A stretch of 62,476 nucleotides of DNA from the NCBI GenBank assembly GCA_021741075.1, contig JAIOYO010000020.1, positions 1 through 62,476 of the forward strand. The letters are read 5' to 3'. The translations under genes were made by a program, and so were the position numbers. Shown here one piece after another: positions 24,979 to 33,443 of the stretch. Source of the DNA: Flavobacteriales bacterium. GTDB lineage: Bacteria > Bacteroidota > Bacteroidia > UBA10329. A model generated the notes under the pieces. It was not told where the DNA came from and made no database searches. It saw nothing but the letters and a program-made list of their open reading frames with translations. The number at the start of each line of letters is the position of its first letter. Position 1 is the first letter of the stretch.

Positions 24979-26007
24979 TTACCTAGGGGCGCTGCCGCCC
25001 TTCTCCTTCACATATTGCTCGCACACAAAGGCAAAGGTCTCGTTCATGTCTCTAAAACTGAAATCAGGTAATTGAGCAAGTAGTTTCGAGTTATCGTAAC
25101 GGTTCAATTGCAAAGCATGGTGTGCCACTTCCTTGGTAATGAACGGCTTTGCGCCCGAGATGGTAGACCGAAGTTTCTCTACCCGCCACACAATCTCGGT
25201 CATCCACGGCTTTGCTTCAAATCGAGGCGGCTTCTTGTTCATGTTAGCCGCCAATCTGCCAAAAACCTCCTTATGCAAACGATTCTCCGCACCTACAATA
25301 AAGCGGTCGTTCCTTACATCCGATGCCATCATTCGCACCATCACATCCGCCACATCGCGTGCATCCACAAAACAGTTTCCGCCACGGGTGTAAAAGGGCA
25401 GTCCCTTCCACGTATTCTTAAACAGCACCCCCGTACTCTGTTCCCAATCTCCAGGACCAATAATTAACGTAGGATTTACCATAAAGGCATCTAGCCCTTC
25501 AATAATACCGCGCCAAACTTCCATCTCGGCATTGTGCTTACTTATGGCATATGCTGCGTTGTGCTTACTGTCTTTCCACTCATTTTTTTCGCTGATGATC
25601 TCCTCCGAGCCATCGCGGCCAATAGCGGCCACCGAACTTACATGGCATAACCGAATGCCCTGTACCTCCAAACACGCATTTACCACATTGGCCGTTCCTT
25701 CTGTGTTTACCTTATGCATATAAGGCTCTTCCTTAGGAATGAATGTTACCGCAGCCGCGCAATGATAGACCTGCGTCACACCAACCATGGCATCCGTTAA
25801 ACTCGGCACATCCAACACATCACCCAATACCCATTCTACCTGTTGCCATAGCGCATCAGCATGAGGATGGTAATAGGCAAACAGCCGTTTCACATCATCC
25901 CGTTTCTTTTCTGTTCGGTAAATGGCTCGCACCTGCGCTCCATCATCCAATAACCTCATTAGTAAATGCGAACCGAGCAAACCCGTACCTCCTGTTACCA
26001 AAATCAT
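24979..26007 (-). CDS. NAD-dependent epimerase/dehydratase (extended SDR, dihydroflavonol reductase-like)
   Basis: A 342-residue extended-SDR protein: NAD(P)-binding motif GGTGLLG (6-12), ILVTGG strand at the N-terminus, catalytic Ser in VSSVAAIG and Tyr/Lys in YAISKHNAE, then [11 protein letters not shown]. It most resembles reductases of the dihydroflavonol/3-beta-HSD group rather than nucleotide-sugar epimerases. In Bacteroidota such genes are housekeeping-like but without an assigned substrate. The ATG is 4 nt from an exact -7 box. It runs leftward into the tandem-repeat array. Confidence 0.85.
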   Translation of the reverse strand: MILVTGGTGLLGSHLLMRLLDDGAQVRAIYRTEKKRDDVKRLFAYYHPHADALWQQVEWVLGDVLDVPSLTDAMVGVTQVYHCAAAVTFIPKEEPYMHKVNTEGTANVVNACLEVQGIRLCHVSSVAAIGRDGSEEIISEKNEWKDSKHNAAYAISKHNAEMEVWRGIIEGLDAFMVNPTLIIGPGDWEQSTGVLFKNTWKGLPFYTRGGNCFVDARDVADVMVRMMASDVRNDRFIVGAENRLHKEVFGRLAANMNKKPPRFEAKPWMTEIVWRVEKLRSTISGAKPFITKEVAHHALQLNRYDNSKLLAQLPDFSFRDMNETFAFVCEQYVKEKGGSAPR

Positions 26008-26011
26008 GCAC

Positions 26012-26019
26012 CAAAAGTA
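26012..26019 (-). promoter_or_regulatory. -7 box TACTTTTG of the epimerase gene
   Basis: Exact TAnnTTTG on the minus strand with 4 nt to the ATG at 26007, predicting a leaderless mRNA. No -33 TTG at the standard distance. Confidence 0.45.
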
Positions 26020-26079
26020 TCATTACAAGAACTGAAATCGCTTGTCTTTAAGCAAGGCTTGATTTTTACTTTTACGGCC

Positions 26080-27270
26080 ATGAAAACAATGGACACCTTT
26101 TCCTTCGCTGGCAAAAAAGCACTCATCCGAGTAGATTTTAATGTACCGCTCGATGCCGATTTCAACATTACCGATGACACACGTATACGTGCAGCACTAC
26201 CCACCATTCACAAGATATTGAAGGATGGCGGAGCCGTTATTCTAATGAGTCATTTAGGAAGACCAAAGAGCGGACCCGAAGACAAGTTCTCCCTCAAACA
26301 CCTTGTAGCTCATCTTTCAGAATTGACCGGAGTGAGCGTAAAGTTTGCTGCCAATTGTGTCGGAAGCGTAGCAGCCAATGCAGCAGAATCCTTACAAATG
26401 GGCGAAGTTCTTCTGTTGGAAAATCTACGTTTTCACAAAGAAGAAGAAGCAGGAGACCGCGCCTTTTCGGATCAACTCTCCCAATTGGGCGATGTGTACG
26501 TGAATGATGCCTTTGGAACTGCGCATCGCGCACATGCTTCTACAACTATTGTGGCAGAGTTTTTCCCGAACGATAAACTGTTTGGCTATTTGATGGCAGC
26601 AGAAATTGAAAGCGTAGATAAGGTTCTAAAGGATTCGCAAAGGCCAGTTACTGCCGTGATGGGAGGAGCAAAGGTTTCTTCCAAAATCTCCATCATCACA
26701 AACTTGATTGATAGTGTTGATCACATTATTATCGGTGGAGGAATGAGCTACACCTTTGCCAAAGCAATAGGAGGCTCGGTAGGAACATCGTTGGTCGAAG
26801 ACGATTATCTCGAAACGGCTAAGAAGATTCTGGTAGATGCTGAAAAGAAAGGCGTAAAAATTCATTTGCCCGAAGACACCATTGCTGGAGATGCTTTTGA
26901 TAATAATGCCAACAAACAAACTTGCAATACCAACGCCATTCCTGATGGGTGGATGGGATTAGACATTGGCGCAAAGACAGAAGCTGCCTATGATGCAGTA
27001 CTTCAAGCATCTAAAACAATTCTTTGGAACGGACCAATGGGCGTGTTTGAAATGGAATCGTTCCAACACGGAACGAAGGCCGTTGCCCTTTCTATTGCAA
27101 AGGCTACTAAAAACCGAGCATTCTCTTTAGTAGGAGGAGGCGATTCTGTGGCGGCCATCAACAAGTTTAACCTTGCCAATGAGGTAAGCTATGTTTCTAC
27201 AGGCGGAGGTGCACTTTTAGAATACATGGAAGGCACCGAACTTCCAGGGATAAAGGCTATTCGGGGATAA
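26080..27270 (+). CDS. pgk: Phosphoglycerate kinase
   Basis: A 396-residue glycolytic enzyme that transfers phosphate between 1,3-bisphosphoglycerate and ADP. Signatures are [10 protein letters not shown] near the N-terminus, [27 protein letters not shown], the interdomain stretch [10 protein letters not shown] and the nucleotide-site [11 protein letters not shown] and [13 protein letters not shown]. Length is normal. The ATG at 26080 is the sensible start; the longer frame adds unrelated residues. A near-consensus TACTTTTA ends 5 nt before it. The 3' end overlaps the convergent cvpA-like gene by 14 nt. Confidence 0.97.
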   Translation: MKTMDTFSFAGKKALIRVDFNVPLDADFNITDDTRIRAALPTIHKILKDGGAVILMSHLGRPKSGPEDKFSLKHLVAHLSELTGVSVKFAANCVGSVAANAAESLQMGEVLLLENLRFHKEEEAGDRAFSDQLSQLGDVYVNDAFGTAHRAHASTTIVAEFFPNDKLFGYLMAAEIESVDKVLKDSQRPVTAVMGGAKVSSKISIITNLIDSVDHIIIGGGMSYTFAKAIGGSVGTSLVEDDYLETAKKILVDAEKKGVKIHLPEDTIAGDAFDNNANKQTCNTNAIPDGWMGLDIGAKTEAAYDAVLQASKTILWNGPMGVFEMESFQHGTKAVALSIAKATKNRAFSLVGGGDSVAAINKFNLANEVSYVSTGGGALLEYMEGTELPGIKAIRG

Positions 27271-27817
27271 TTTCTCGAAAAGCGTCCTGCACTTTCTCAA
27301 ACTTCCTTCCCGATTTATCGAAGAGATTGTCTTTGTTCAACTCCTCCAAAACAGGAAGAATAAGAGGAGCAACCTTACCAACGGGTTCGTACAAAAACGA
27401 GCCTTGGGCAGTTTCGCCATCATTGAATCGTTTAAGCAACTCTGCACGATTAAAAAGTAAAATTACTGTGCTAAGGAGAAACGCCATTCTCAGAATACCA
27501 AATAAGGCACCAGCAACTTTATTAAGCCAACTTAACGCCATAGCATTTGCCAATCCCTGTATGGCCTGGGCGAAAAAATGAACCAGTACAATTACGCCAA
27601 TAAGAATAATTCCGAAGGCAATAATTGGAAGAAGATCGTTTGTAATCTCAGAGTTCTTGTAAATAAAGTCGGCTAACTCATTGGCAAAACCCACACCAAT
27701 GGCAATACCGGCAATAAGCCCTACCAGTCGTGCAATCTCCATTATAAAGCCACTAGTAATGCCTTTATACAAGCCCCACGCCATCGGAACCGAGAGTAGG
27801 AGATCAAGCCAATTCAT
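27257..27817 (-). CDS. CvpA family membrane protein
   Basis: A 186-residue inner-membrane protein with four predicted helices and the family's N-terminal [23 protein letters not shown] and [13 protein letters not shown] segments. Escherichia coli CvpA is linked to colicin V production and envelope stress, but the biochemical role of the family is unclear. It begins with TGATG coupling to the upstream VWA-domain gene, so the two are probably co-translated. Its end overlaps pgk on the other strand by 14 nt. Confidence 0.85.
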   Translation of the reverse strand: MNWLDLLLSVPMAWGLYKGITSGFIMEIARLVGLIAGIAIGVGFANELADFIYKNSEITNDLLPIIAFGIILIGVIVLVHFFAQAIQGLANAMALSWLNKVAGALFGILRMAFLLSTVILLFNRAELLKRFNDGETAQGSFLYEPVGKVAPLILPVLEELNKDNLFDKSGRKFEKVQDAFREIIPE

Positions 27818-29001
27818 CAGAAATCTATGCTGTAACCGTGCTTCTCGGCTGTCTCCACAATTGTTCGATTCACCACACCAAAAAAGGTTTTTCCGAAGCG
27901 ATAGTTTTTCAATAGCTCTCTTTTTTCTCGAAGAAACTGTTCTCGTTGTGTACTCAGCATTTTAATAATGGAAATGTATTCTTTCCGTTCGTATCCAACC
28001 TCGGCCAAATGCATAAGAAATTCGTCATTCGACAATTCATTCAACTGAGGACTCATGAATTTTGTGCTTTGCTTTAGCACATCTCCTCCCGTATTCTGAA
28101 GGTCAATCAAGTCCCAACTAGCATTCAAACCCTGATACAGCTCCGTTACTTTAAAAAACGTTCGCGCCTCCACTTGATTCTCTCCTTGTAGCTCCGCTTC
28201 TTCATCCAAATCTGCTTGCATTTCAAATCGGGTTGTGCCTTCACTACCATAGTAAACATAGGTAGTATTAATCATGTGACTTGCTTCGCGAAGCATAGCA
28301 CCATCATACGATTTTTCAAGAACAATGGCAGGCTCTTTTAGTCCAATGATGTCGAATGTGCCATTGGTTTGCTTTGCCATATCATTCCACTCTTGTTGTT
28401 CAGTGTCGTTAGAATAGGTCATGAAGTAAAGAGAATGAATGGTGATTCCTTTTTCCTTGGCGTCACGAACAGGTTTTTTGTATCCAGGTCCGGCAGATGG
28501 TTTTCCATTTCCAGCCACAAACATCATTCTTATCGCATTTGGATCGGTAGACCAGTTAAGATCATTAACCGCTACATCCAAGGCATGTCCCATAAAGTAA
28601 TTTCCGGGAGCACTTACATCCTTAATCTGATAAAAAGGATAGGCAGCAGCATCAATATCAGTCGTTAAATCCGACATGATTTGAACGTAATTGTTCTCGC
28701 TTTTAAAACTTGGTCTACCCATGCACACAATTCCAAGACGGTAATTGGGAGTTGGGCTAAGTCTGGCAAGTTCATTTTGAATCTCCCAGAATTTGCCTCT
28801 TACCGAAGAGAGGATTCCTCCAGTGCTTCCGCTAATGTCAATCACGAAAACGATATCTATAGGAGAGCCTTTATCCGGACCATTGGGCAATATATCTGCC
28901 TGCACGTTAGAATTAGTTACCGAGAAAAAGAGAAAAAATGCGACCAGCATGTTGCCAAGTTGGCGAACTGTCAATCGGGAAGCGTTATCGTAAGGGTGCA
29001 T
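27817..29001 (-). CDS. Secreted von Willebrand factor A (VWA) domain protein
   Basis: A 394-residue exported protein with a signal peptide ending near SNVQA (35). The VWA domain follows directly, with the metal-ion-dependent adhesion motif D-x-S-x-S intact as VFVIDISGSTGG (Asp55, Ser57, Ser59) and MFVAGNGKPS later, so it should bind a divalent cation and a ligand protein. The C-terminal third is helical and charged (RTFFKVTELYQGLN, then QREQFLREKRELLKNYRFGKTF in pieces), with no sorting domain. The role is unknown; export and VWA suggest envelope binding. The start used is the ATG at 29001; a TTG four codons upstream is possible. It is coupled by TGATG to the CvpA gene. Confidence 0.8.
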   Translation of the reverse strand: MHPYDNASRLTVRQLGNMLVAFFLFFSVTNSNVQADILPNGPDKGSPIDIVFVIDISGSTGGILSSVRGKFWEIQNELARLSPTPNYRLGIVCMGRPSFKSENNYVQIMSDLTTDIDAAAYPFYQIKDVSAPGNYFMGHALDVAVNDLNWSTDPNAIRMMFVAGNGKPSAGPGYKKPVRDAKEKGITIHSLYFMTYSNDTEQQEWNDMAKQTNGTFDIIGLKEPAIVLEKSYDGAMLREASHMINTTYVYYGSEGTTRFEMQADLDEEAELQGENQVEARTFFKVTELYQGLNASWDLIDLQNTGGDVLKQSTKFMSPQLNELSNDEFLMHLAEVGYERKEYISIIKMLSTQREQFLREKRELLKNYRFGKTFFGVVNRTIVETAEKHGYSIDF

Positions 29002-29010
29002 TTTCGGGCG

Positions 29011-29018
29011 CAAAAATA
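29011..29018 (-). promoter_or_regulatory. -7 box TATTTTTG of the VWA gene
   Basis: Exact TAnnTTTG on the minus strand, 9 nt from the ATG at 29001. It lies only 5 nt from the -33 TTG of the divergent promoter, so the two promoters abut. Confidence 0.45.
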
Positions 29019-29023
29019 ATGTT

Positions 29024-29055
29024 TTGAGACTGTCAGTTTTGGTACGCTATTTTTG
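29024..29055 (+). promoter_or_regulatory. Promoter TTG-N21-TATTTTTG of the 115-residue unknown gene
   Basis: The -33 TTG (29024-29026) and exact -7 box (29048-29055) are 21 nt apart; the ATG at 29060 follows 4 nt after the box. This is the best single case for a leaderless mRNA in the window. Confidence 0.65.
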
Positions 29056-29059
29056 TGCC

Positions 29060-29407
29060 ATGCTTGATCTTGAACTACAACGAGAGTGGACAGAAGTTTT
29101 AACCAAATTGGAATTCAAGTTTGGCGAAGGACTTGACCTTGATGCGGTGCTTTTCCTAATAGGAGTTCAAGAACTTGGACAAGGATATCGAGAATTCAAA
29201 AAGCACGAAAAAACAGACCTAATGCACATTGCAATCTGTAGGCTTTTGAGCCAATATGGTTATTATGAGCTAATTGGAGAAGACGAGGATGGTTGGCCGC
29301 ACTACAAGGAAATTGGCAAATTGCCAAGGCTAAACCCAACACAACAGAGCCTCCTTATGAAAGAGGCAATTATCGATTATTTCAAGAAAGAAGGTCTTAC
29401 AGCCTAG
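29060..29407 (+). CDS. Conserved-looking small protein of unknown function
   Basis: A 115-residue soluble, acidic protein that I do not recognise by a named domain. It begins MLDLELQREWTEVLTKLE, looks mainly helical, contains YGYYELIGEDEDGWPHYKEIG in two pieces and ends with a KEAIIDYFKKEGL helix. No signal peptide, membrane helix or catalytic motif is visible. Similar small proteins occur in Bacteroidota, to my recollection, without a function. The chosen ATG (29060) is supported by the promoter ending 4 nt upstream; an upstream TTG-type start would lie inside the promoter. Its stop abuts the stop of the convergent lipoprotein gene. Confidence 0.75.
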   Translation: MLDLELQREWTEVLTKLEFKFGEGLDLDAVLFLIGVQELGQGYREFKKHEKTDLMHIAICRLLSQYGYYELIGEDEDGWPHYKEIGKLPRLNPTQQSLLMKEAIIDYFKKEGLTA

Positions 29408-29773
29408 TTATTCAACGATTACCGTTTTCTCAACGGTTTCGCCTTGCTCCAAAATCATGTAGTTCTCTTCGTCAATGAAGTTGTCATACACAACATCATA
29501 TTGGATTATGGCATCCTCAAACCAAACAAACGTGGCTTTTCCGTCTGTGCCAGTGAAAATGTTGGTGTCAATATGTTCAGCACCAACCTTGTCTAGATAG
29601 AACCGAACCGTAGCGAGCACCGCAGGTACCTGAACTGTATCGCCAGTCACAAAATTTACAGAATCCTTCATGACTTTAACCACTCCTGTGGCGTCCTTGT
29701 TCTTCTTGCAAGATGATGATTCCACAATCAGTCCAAGCAAAATAATGGGTAAAAGAAATTTCGTGTATTTCAT
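29408..29773 (-). CDS. Small lipoprotein of unknown function
   Basis: A 121-residue exported protein. The signal peptide ends in the lipobox-like SSSC (Cys22), so it should be anchored in a membrane. The rest is beta-rich: alternating strands around VPAVLATVRFYLDK, DGKATFVW and IQYDVVYDNF, ending EKTVIVE, which resembles one small immunoglobulin-like or carboxypeptidase-regulatory-like domain, but the match is too weak to name. The gene is preceded by a 66-nt gap from the next leftward gene, without a clear promoter. Confidence 0.7.
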   Translation of the reverse strand: MKYTKFLLPIILLGLIVESSSCKKNKDATGVVKVMKDSVNFVTGDTVQVPAVLATVRFYLDKVGAEHIDTNIFTGTDGKATFVWFEDAIIQYDVVYDNFIDEENYMILEQGETVEKTVIVE

Positions 29774-29839
29774 GTGCTAGAATTCTTCGCTAAAAATAGT
29801 TGATTATTCACTGAGAACAACTTCCATGTTTAGGTTCTG

Positions 29840-31411
29840 TCAATCTTCAAATTCAAACCAAAGCACTTTTGCTTTGTCCTTTCCCACTTGCACTCTCATA
29901 GCCGCTACGTTTAACCCAGTCATTGTTGCAAACTGTTCGGGCACCAAATGACCGTTTAGTCGACCATAATCGAGAATTTTCATCCTTTTTTGGGGTGCGT
30001 CAGGGTGTTTAGTGTCAATAATAACCATGCCCACTGGATCCTCTTTGTGGTTATACCGGTTTACATTTCCAGAAGGGCTCCATCCTGCAACTAAGTTTTC
30101 TGCCGCATCATTAAAAATACAATAGACCTTGTCTCCAACGGGTTTAACGATACATCCATAGTCAGTCCAAAATGTCACTTGATTCAGCGGAATGATTTGA
30201 GACCATGTTTTCTGACAATCAGCATCAATGGCAATAAGATGAAAATCGTCTCTGTGATATTCAGTTGTAGAGGTAATCTCTCCCGCAAATGATTTGTCAT
30301 TTTGCTCCTGTCCAGTAATAATAAACTCACCGTTTTCCATTTGAATGACGTCATAGAAGTCGAATTTTGGTAGAATGACTGGTCTACCCTTTTCAGCCAG
30401 GTTGGTAATGCGTTTTATCTCTTTTTCTGGTTGATTCTTAACTAAATGTTCTTTGCCGAAGGGTACGAGATTCAGTTTGCCTTCATTGTTTTTGCTGTTC
30501 CAACTTATGATGCTAAAGCCCTCAATGTCCTCACCTGTCCCATAAGTGCTGAACAGATACACTTTATCGTTAGCATACCTAAAAGGACCCTGGACAAACC
30601 GTTGGCTTAAATCCACGTCCCTTATCTCCACATCATTTTCCTGAATCCTGTAGAATCGGATGGCGAGACGGCTAACCCCTTCTGGTACTTTTCGTCCTCG
30701 CTCAAGATCACCCCAAACCAATACGCCTCCATCATTTTCAAAGCACATTTGTTTGTAATATGGGCTATAGACAAAAATGCCGCCTTCATGTTTAAATTCG
30801 AATATTCGTGACCACAAAAGGTTCATTTCGTCATCGTACACGAAATACTTGTAAATGAAATGTTTTCGCTCATCCCCAACACGCTGTTCGGGGAGCTTTA
30901 GACTAACTAACAGTTTTGTCCCATCGGGTGAAATCTCATGCGTAAGCATGGCATTCTTAGGATTCGCATAAAAATCATCGCCTTCCACGCTAGCCAACTC
31001 TATCGGCTCACTAATTGGCTCACCATCAGGAGCGAGTTCTACCTGCGTAAATAGGTTGGTCTTTTGTTCTCGATTTACCGTTCCCTTGAGTAGGAAGTAC
31101 CTTCCATTAAACGAAAAAACATGGTTGTAGTCCGTTTCCTTTCCTGGATCGTAATTGATAACCGTTGACTGCGCATCTATTTGTTCGAAGTTTTTATTGT
31201 ACTCCACTTCCGTCCACTCATTATTGGATTTATAATATGCTACAAACCCATTATTGTCAATCGACTTTACGCTACCGAAATAGGAATCATCTTCTAGCGT
31301 AATAGCAGGCGAAGCAGAGATGGTAACTCCGTTTTTCGAATACAGCTCTTGACTATTAACATTGGAAATGAGCACAAGGAAGCTGGCTAGGATGGGAAGT
31401 AGTGTTTTCAT
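29840..31411 (-). CDS. Large secreted protein of unknown function
   Basis: A 523-residue protein with a clear signal peptide (MKTLLPILASFLVLISNVNS then QE). The mature part is beta-rich with repeated phrases such as NGRYFLLKGTV, ENDGGVLVWGDLE and ENGEFIITGQEQ, in the manner of a beta-propeller, and no sorting domain, lipobox or active-site motif. I do not recognise the family. It could be a periplasmic or outer-membrane-associated propeller. The ATG at 31411 is chosen because it begins the signal peptide; the longer frame starts with a TTG. Its upstream 250-nt gap also holds the divergent cyclophilin promoter. Confidence 0.75.
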   Translation of the reverse strand: MKTLLPILASFLVLISNVNSQELYSKNGVTISASPAITLEDDSYFGSVKSIDNNGFVAYYKSNNEWTEVEYNKNFEQIDAQSTVINYDPGKETDYNHVFSFNGRYFLLKGTVNREQKTNLFTQVELAPDGEPISEPIELASVEGDDFYANPKNAMLTHEISPDGTKLLVSLKLPEQRVGDERKHFIYKYFVYDDEMNLLWSRIFEFKHEGGIFVYSPYYKQMCFENDGGVLVWGDLERGRKVPEGVSRLAIRFYRIQENDVEIRDVDLSQRFVQGPFRYANDKVYLFSTYGTGEDIEGFSIISWNSKNNEGKLNLVPFGKEHLVKNQPEKEIKRITNLAEKGRPVILPKFDFYDVIQMENGEFIITGQEQNDKSFAGEITSTTEYHRDDFHLIAIDADCQKTWSQIIPLNQVTFWTDYGCIVKPVGDKVYCIFNDAAENLVAGWSPSGNVNRYNHKEDPVGMVIIDTKHPDAPQKRMKILDYGRLNGHLVPEQFATMTGLNVAAMRVQVGKDKAKVLWFEFED

Positions 31412-31590
31412 GGGTACGCTACATTTGGGGGTTTGCAAAGTAATTAAAAGACGTTGAAGTGCTAGTAGAATATTCAGTCACATTCTGTTGGAGGTCTGTT
31501 CTTGGTATTCGGTTGTGGTGACAATTAATATGACTGGTTCAATAACCTTCGGCATCATTTTTCGTTAGCGGATGTCACTGGGTCTATTGG

Positions 31591-31622
31591 TTGGCCGAAG
31601 GGCATAGAATGTATTAGATTTG
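31591..31622 (+). promoter_or_regulatory. Cyclophilin promoter, TTG-N21-TAGATTTG
   Basis: A -33 TTG (31591-31593) and exact -7 box TAGATTTG (31615-31622) with 21 nt between them. The first possible ATG is 14 nt downstream at 31637, the signal-peptide ATG at 31667. Confidence 0.65.
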
Positions 31623-31666
31623 AAGCCTCGGCAACAATGACAGACAAAATCACAAATCATTACAAA

Positions 31667-32305
31667 ATGAAGAACACTCTCTTAATACTCTCTTTTATCC
31701 TTGTTTCGTGCGGTATCGGCCTAGCACAAAGCAATAAAGGGCCAATCGTGCTAATTAGCACTTCATACGGAGACATCAAAGTGAAGCTTTACAACGAAAC
31801 CCCGCTTCACCGCGATAACTTCCTCGAATTGGCAAAATCTGGCAAATTTGATGGTTCTGTTTTCCATAGGGTAATCAACAAATTCATGATTCAAGGCGGA
31901 GGAAATGCGGCTTTGGGAACAATTGACGACCGACCGAACCTTCCTGCTGAAATCAACCCAAAGTTCATTCATAAGAAAGGAGCCTTGGCCGCAGCCAGAA
32001 TGGGAGATAACGTAAATCCACAGCGCATGTCTAGTGGCTCGCAATTCTACATCGTTCAAGGGCAAGTTTATCCGGCAGAAAGAATGGATCAAATGAGCGA
32101 ACGATCAGGCGTTACCTACACAGATGAGCAGAAAAAAGCTTACGCAGAAATTGGCGGTACGCCTCATTTGGATATGCAATACACGGTTTTCGGTGAGGTA
32201 ATCGAGGGCTTGGACGTGGTAGATAAGATTGCCGCAGTGCCAACGCATCAAGCAGATGTTCCGGTTGATCCAATCCCAATGAAAGTGACCATTCTTAAGA
32301 AATAA
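31667..32305 (+). CDS. Secreted peptidyl-prolyl cis-trans isomerase (cyclophilin type)
   Basis: A 212-residue cyclophilin with an N-terminal signal and a lipobox-like ILVSC, so probably a periplasmic lipoprotein. The isomerase core is recognised by FDGSVFHRVINKFMIQGG, GALAAARMGDNVNPQ, SGSQFYIVQG and YTVFGEVIEGLDVVDKI. The catalytic Arg lies in FHRV. It helps fold exported proteins by isomerising proline bonds. The ATG at 31667 starts the signal peptide; an in-frame ATG at 31637 would add ten residues. A good hairpin terminator follows 26 nt after the stop. Confidence 0.92.
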   Translation: MKNTLLILSFILVSCGIGLAQSNKGPIVLISTSYGDIKVKLYNETPLHRDNFLELAKSGKFDGSVFHRVINKFMIQGGGNAALGTIDDRPNLPAEINPKFIHKKGALAAARMGDNVNPQRMSSGSQFYIVQGQVYPAERMDQMSERSGVTYTDEQKKAYAEIGGTPHLDMQYTVFGEVIEGLDVVDKIAAVPTHQADVPVDPIPMKVTILKK

Positions 32306-32330
32306 GAGAAGGTAAAACCCGCTTTATATA

Positions 32331-32363
32331 CAGGCCGCCAATTGCGCGGCCTGTTCTATTTTT
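32331..32363 (+). terminator. Rho-independent terminator of the cyclophilin gene, overlapping the pheS -7 box
   Basis: Perfect 8-bp GC-rich stem CAGGCCGC (32331-32338) and GCGGCCTG (32346-32353), 7-nt loop, then TTCTATTTTT. The U-tract is the same DNA as the pheS -7 box (32357-32364), so the end of one unit and the start of the next share bases. Confidence 0.75.
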
Positions 32364-32364
32364 G
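32357..32364 (+). promoter_or_regulatory. -7 box TATTTTTG of pheS
   Basis: Exact TAnnTTTG, 4 nt before the ATG at 32369. The -33 zone is occupied by the terminator stem and has no TTG. Confidence 0.45.
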
Positions 32365-32368
32365 CCCC

Positions 32369-33433
32369 ATGCTAAAGAAACTCGAAGACTACGAGAAACA
32401 GATTCAAGAACTGGTAATTACCAGCAAAGACGACTTGGAGAATTTTCGTCTGCAATTCCTTTCCAAAAAGGGAATCGTACCACAGCTTTTTACCGCGTTC
32501 CGCGATGTTCCGAATGAGCAGAAGAAGGAGTTCGGCCAGAAACTGAATGTGCTTAAGGATTTGGCCGAAACCAAATTCAAGGAACTTCAAACAGAACTTA
32601 AATCAGGAGGAAATACGGTTGACCCAAACATCGATTTAACCGTTCCGCCATTCCCAACGGAGATCGGAACGCGCCATCCCGTGAATATGGTTCGGAGAGA
32701 GGTGGTCGGCATCTTCGAAAGAATTGGTTTCACGGTTTCTGAAGGGCCAGAAATTGAAGACGATTGGCACAATTTCTCTGCTTTGAATTTCCCCCCCGAG
32801 CATCCAGCACGAGATATGCAGGACACCTTTTTCGTAGCCCACCCAAGCCTCCCAAAGGGAGGGCTTTCCCCCCTTTCGGGGGGGCAAGGGGGGGCTGCCT
32901 TGCGAACGCACACGTCTTCGGTTCAAGTTCGAGTAATGGAAAACCAAAAACCACCTATCAGAACGATTTCGCCAGGGCGTGTCTTTAGAAATGAAGCGAT
33001 TTCGGCAAGGGCACATTGCATCTTCCATCAGATAGAGGGATTATATATTGATAAGAATGTTTCGTTTGCAGACATGAAAGACACGCTGCTCTACTTTGCA
33101 CGTGAGTTTTATGGGCCTGAGACGAAGATTCGCTTGCGGCCATCCTATTTCCCATTTACCGAGCCAAGTGCCGAAATGGATGTGTATTGGGGATTAGAAA
33201 CGGAAGCCGATTACCGAATCACCAAAGGAACAGGTTGGTTGGAAGTGTTGGGTTGCGGTATGGTTGACCCAAACGTGCTGAAATCGTGCGGAATCGACCC
33301 AGAAATTTATTCCGGTTTTGCGTTCGGAATGGGCATCGAGCGAACAGCCATGCTTAAATATCAAGTAAAAGACCTTCGTCTATTCTTCGAAAACGACAAG
33401 CGTTTCCTAGACCAATTCAAAGCTGCTTATTGA
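32369..33433 (+). CDS. pheS: Phenylalanyl-tRNA synthetase alpha subunit with an in-frame inserted palindromic element
   Basis: A 354-residue class II synthetase subunit that charges tRNA-Phe with PheT. The N-terminal coiled-coil, the class II core [37 protein letters not shown] (pieces), [10 protein letters not shown] and the C-terminal [15 protein letters not shown] are all intact. Between DTFFVAHP and ALRTHTS lie about 16 extra residues (about 160-175, rich in Gly, Pro, Ser), encoded by a G/C-rich triple-hairpin element (32845-32903). The usual length is near 339, which agrees with the size of the insert. The frame is kept and the gene appears functional. It forms a unit with the carboxylase gene 10 nt downstream; pheT is not next to it. 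Confidence 0.93.
   Translation: MLKKLEDYEKQIQELVITSKDDLENFRLQFLSKKGIVPQLFTAFRDVPNEQKKEFGQKLNVLKDLAETKFKELQTELKSGGNTVDPNIDLTVPPFPTEIGTRHPVNMVRREVVGIFERIGFTVSEGPEIEDDWHNFSALNFPPEHPARDMQDTFFVAHPSLPKGGLSPLSGGQGGAALRTHTSSVQVRVMENQKPPIRTISPGRVFRNEAISARAHCIFHQIEGLYIDKNVSFADMKDTLLYFAREFYGPETKIRLRPSYFPFTEPSAEMDVYWGLETEADYRITKGTGWLEVLGCGMVDPNVLKSCGIDPEIYSGFAFGMGIERTAMLKYQVKDLRLFFENDKRFLDQFKAAY
32845..32903. repeat. G/C-rich triple-hairpin element inside pheS
   Basis: Three palindromes in tandem: CCTCCCAAAGGGAGG (32848-32862), CCCCCC-TTTC-GGGGGG (32868-32883) and GCAAGG...CCTTGC (32884-32903). The composition is quite unlike the rest of pheS. The translated segment [16 protein letters not shown] is absent from the PheS proteins I recall. 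The DNA resembles REP-like elements seen between genes in Bacteroidota. The long G runs make sequencing error possible, but the open frame argues against it. Confidence 0.75.
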
Positions 33434-33443
33434 AATTCCAACC

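Noticed and set aside
24788..25075. 95-codon ORF covering the tandem repeat
   Set aside because: It has a TTG start, no promoter, consists of repeat plus sequence antisense to the epimerase gene, and is kept only as a readthrough question.
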